In this document: positions 42,108 through 44,305 of the stretch, piece after piece
Layout of the letters: the number at the start of each line of letters is the position of its first letter
Position numbering within the stretch: the first letter of the stretch is position 1
Origin: an uncultured Bacteroidales bacterium
Lineage (GTDB): Bacteria > Bacteroidota > Bacteroidia > Bacteroidales > UBA932
Length of the DNA: 44,305 nucleotides
Assembly (NCBI GenBank): GCA_945870315.1
Contig: CAMBRR010000008.1
Span: forward strand, 1 to 44,305
Direction: 5' to 3'
Notes under the pieces: model-generated
Databases searched by the model: none
The model's input: the letters and a program-made list of their open reading frames with translations, nothing else
What the model was told of the DNA's origin: nothing
Position numbers and translations under genes: made by a program

Positions 42108-43904
42108 ATGGCGAGACTTTCAGTAAACCAGATGATCGACAATTACAGGATCATCTCATTGATAAAAGAAAATTCTTATTGTGAAACATATAAGGTAGCG
42201 GACGATACGGGGACGAATCTTTTTCTAAAGCTCTACATAGAAAAGGACACTCCGCAGGAGTTGTTTCACGAAGGTGTTGTGTGTGAAATCCGTTTTATGA
42301 AGAGAATTGACAACGAGAATCTCATACACTACATCGCTGATGGAAGGACTCAGGTGAATGGGGAATTCTGTCAGTGGCTTGTAACCGAGTATTTCAACGG
42401 AGAACTTCTCTCCGAAAGGATATACCGCGAAAAGAAACTTGCCCCGGAGGCTGCTGAATCCATTTTCAGAGGCGTTATCAACGGACTTAGCCACCTTCAT
42501 ATGACTGGAATTCAGCACAATGACATCACTCCCAACAACATAATGATTACCAAGGAGACTGTCCCGACTGCAAAGATTATTGATATGGGACACCTCTCCT
42601 ACCAAGTGATGGGCAAGCCTTTCTTCGAGACATCTGACCTGAATCCTCTTTATAGCGCGAACTGCACCTTCTCTGGTATGTTCGACACTACCTGCGACCT
42701 GTTTTCAGCGGTGGCCGTTCTATACGCGATGCTCTTTGGCAAGGCACCTTGGCAGGTCGATTTGGATGACAAGATGACCAGGAAGGAAAAGGCAGACAAG
42801 GTCCGGGCCGCAAGAAAGAATCCTCTGGAGCTCAGTTCAGATTCCGCAATCCCGGCCAACTTGCTGAAAATCATTGAAAAAGGTCTGGTAGGAATAAATG
42901 GGACCAAGTATTCCGACGTAAAAGAAATCATAAATGATTTCGGCGACCAGAGCCAACAAAGCCCTGAAGCAGGTCGAGGAAGTTTCACCCAGGCATTCAA
43001 GAAGGATGACGCTGGAAGCAGGACAGAGACTAAGACAGAGGAAGAGGGGGAAGGATTCATCTTCAAGAAGGGCGGAGGAAACGGCTTCAAGGACATTGCC
43101 GGTATGGATGAGTTGAAGGATATGCTCCGGCAGAAAGTGATATTCGTAATACAGAATAAGGAAATTGCGGAAAAATACCGTCTCACACCGCCGAACGGTA
43201 TGTTGCTATACGGGCCTCCGGGCTGCGGAAAGACATTCTTTGCAGAAAAATTCGCAGAGGAAACCAATTTCAATTTTATGCTCATCAAGGCATCCGACCT
43301 TGCCAGCATATATGTGCACGGTTCTCAGGAAAAGATTGCCAAACTCTTCAATACGGCTGAGCAAAAGGCTCCGGTAGTGCTGTGCTTCGATGAATTCGAT
43401 GCCTTGGTTCCAAACCGTCAAAGCACTGATAATCAGAGTTTTTCAGGAGAGGTAAATGAGTTTCTGTCACAGTTGAACAACTGTTCTCACAGAGGTATTT
43501 TTGTAGTAGCAACCTCCAACCGTCCGGACAAGATTGACCCTGCCGTACTCAGGACGGGCCGCATCGACAAGCAGATTTATGTCCCGCTTCCAGACAAGAC
43601 GGCCAGGAAGGAAATGTTCATTCTGCATCTGAAGAACCGTCCTTGCGATGAGATCGACTATGACAGGCTTGCTGATTTGTCGGAAGGATATGTTTCAAGT
43701 GACATCTCATATGTTGTGAACGATGCCTCGATGACGGCTGCATTCCAGAACAAGAACATTACTCAGGAGTGTCTGGAGAATACCATCAACTCCGTCAAGC
43801 CTTCAGTCCGTAAGGAGGTGCTTGCAGAATATGAGCAATTGAGGGAGCAGATGGAGGGTCTTGAAAGAAGCAACTCAAACAGAAGAAAGATAGGATTTAA
43901 ATAA
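42108..43904 (+). CDS. Protein kinase-AAA+ ATPase fusion
   Basis: A 598 aa cytoplasmic fusion. Residues about 8-270 form a eukaryotic-like Ser/Thr kinase: K41, the catalytic loop HNDITPNN (D139) and DMG (D159) are kept, but the glycine loop has no glycines (SLIKENSYCETYKV) and HRD-K reads HND-T, so activity may be low or altered. A Ser/Glu-rich linker (about 285-325) leads to a classical AAA+ module from F327: Walker A GPPGCGKT (369-376), Walker B FDEFD (D428-E429), sensor SNRPDKID and arginine fingers in RTGRID (482-486). The AAA part resembles Cdc48/proteasomal ATPases. I start at 42108, since the longer frame runs into the divergent dapE gene. Confidence 0.9.
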   Translation: MARLSVNQMIDNYRIISLIKENSYCETYKVADDTGTNLFLKLYIEKDTPQELFHEGVVCEIRFMKRIDNENLIHYIADGRTQVNGEFCQWLVTEYFNGELLSERIYREKKLAPEAAESIFRGVINGLSHLHMTGIQHNDITPNNIMITKETVPTAKIIDMGHLSYQVMGKPFFETSDLNPLYSANCTFSGMFDTTCDLFSAVAVLYAMLFGKAPWQVDLDDKMTRKEKADKVRAARKNPLELSSDSAIPANLLKIIEKGLVGINGTKYSDVKEIINDFGDQSQQSPEAGRGSFTQAFKKDDAGSRTETKTEEEGEGFIFKKGGGNGFKDIAGMDELKDMLRQKVIFVIQNKEIAEKYRLTPPNGMLLYGPPGCGKTFFAEKFAEETNFNFMLIKASDLASIYVHGSQEKIAKLFNTAEQKAPVVLCFDEFDALVPNRQSTDNQSFSGEVNEFLSQLNNCSHRGIFVVATSNRPDKIDPAVLRTGRIDKQIYVPLPDKTARKEMFILHLKNRPCDEIDYDRLADLSEGYVSSDISYVVNDASMTAAFQNKNITQECLENTINSVKPSVRKEVLAEYEQLREQMEGLERSNSNRRKIGFK

Positions 43905-43924
43905 ACCCTTTAAATTACAACTTT

Positions 43925-44299
43925 ATGAAACAACAATTTTTCGATTGGCTAAAACGCCAGGGACTATGCCCAGAGATGGATGGAGACACCATCTACTTCA
44001 AGTATCAGATGAAGAATTTCGTTTATTACGGAGATTCTGAAGATTCTGAATTTTTCCAGCTTTGCCTGCCTGGCATTTATGATGTAACCAATGATAATTT
44101 TGCTCAGGTTTATATGGCACTCAATGATGTTGCAACTGGCCGCAAAGTTGTAAAGGCTGGAGTAGTCAATGACAGCGTATGGATTTTCTTTGAAGTCCTT
44201 CTTGACGGCTCTCCTGTATTGGATGATATCGTTCCTAGAGGAATCAACATGCTCACCGGAGCACAGGAGTTCTTCTACGAGAAGATTAAACAATACTAA
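43925..44299 (+). CDS. Small alpha/beta protein, YbjN-like, downstream of the kinase-AAA gene
   Basis: A 124 aa protein with no signal or membrane segment. The order helix-strand-strand-strand-helix (QQFFDWLKRQGLCPEM; FQLCLPGIYDV; VWIFFEVLLDG; TGAQEFFYEKIKQY) resembles YbjN-like sensory-regulator folds or type III chaperone-like folds; this is a weak call. It lies 20 bases after the kinase-AAA gene on the same strand, so it may be a partner or substrate adaptor. The window ends 6 bases after its stop codon, and more genes of the system may follow. Confidence 0.65.
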   Translation: MKQQFFDWLKRQGLCPEMDGDTIYFKYQMKNFVYYGDSEDSEFFQLCLPGIYDVTNDNFAQVYMALNDVATGRKVVKAGVVNDSVWIFFEVLLDGSPVLDDIVPRGINMLTGAQEFFYEKIKQY

Positions 44300-44305
44300 T
44301 TTTCC

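Overview
The window reads as chromosome of an anaerobic gut-type member of the Bacteroidales (family not determinable from sequence alone). The reasons are TAnnTTTG -7 boxes with a TTG/TTTG about 19-21 bases upstream in front of many genes, almost no Shine-Dalgarno sequences, a long-tailed ribosomal protein S16, a glucuronate/galacturonate catabolic set, ATP-type PEP carboxykinase, and several families common in this order (DUF4465, DUF2147, golvesin-domain amidase, CBM9-like).

Layout. 1-5.6 kb: hexuronate catabolism, with kduI, uxaA and uxaB on the minus strand and uxaC divergent. 5.6-8.8 kb: helix-hairpin-helix protein, thymidine kinase, a Pro-Glu-rich protein and rsmI. 8.8-13.5 kb: M16 and M28 peptidases. 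13.5-17.3 kb: recQ and pckA from facing-away promoters. 17.3-20.2 kb: a TPR protein coupled to a metallo-beta-lactamase-fold hydrolase. 20.3-28.6 kb: a plus-strand run with an apparently inactive M28 paralogue, an MsbA-like ABC exporter, a CBM9-like protein, a VanZ-like protein, a secreted amidase with a golvesin insert and a CyuA/UPF0597 enzyme, several with short overlaps. 28.7-32.6 kb: a ferredoxin gene, a small island and tRNA-Leu(GAG). 32.7-35.2 kb: DUF2147, rpsP-rimM and a DUF4465 lipoprotein. 35.2-42.0 kb: a tight seven-gene lysine/diaminopimelate operon (dapE-like, lysC, dapB, dapA, dapD, aminotransferase, dapF). 42.1-44.3 kb: a protein-kinase/AAA+ ATPase fusion followed by a small partner-like gene.

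The most unusual part is the island between two perfect 67-bp direct repeats (28950-29016 and 32460-32526). The repeat spans the last 8 bases of tRNA-Leu, its terminator and part of the ferredoxin promoter, so insertion kept the tRNA and its terminator whole at the right end and rebuilt the ferredoxin promoter at the left end. The roughly 3.4 kb interior has no visible integrase, relaxase or replication gene. It carries AT-rich orphan coding sequence (470 aa, a cysteine-rich 64 aa protein, a 53 aa protein), a hairpin-rich leader, a minus-strand attenuator-like unit for a 48 aa basic protein, and a four-hairpin structure closed by a 22-bp stem. It looks like a satellite or cargo element that would need recombination functions from elsewhere, or a deletion remnant of a larger element.

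Starts were chosen from promoter position, signal peptides and family alignment. All family names rest on motif recognition by eye; no database search was possible.
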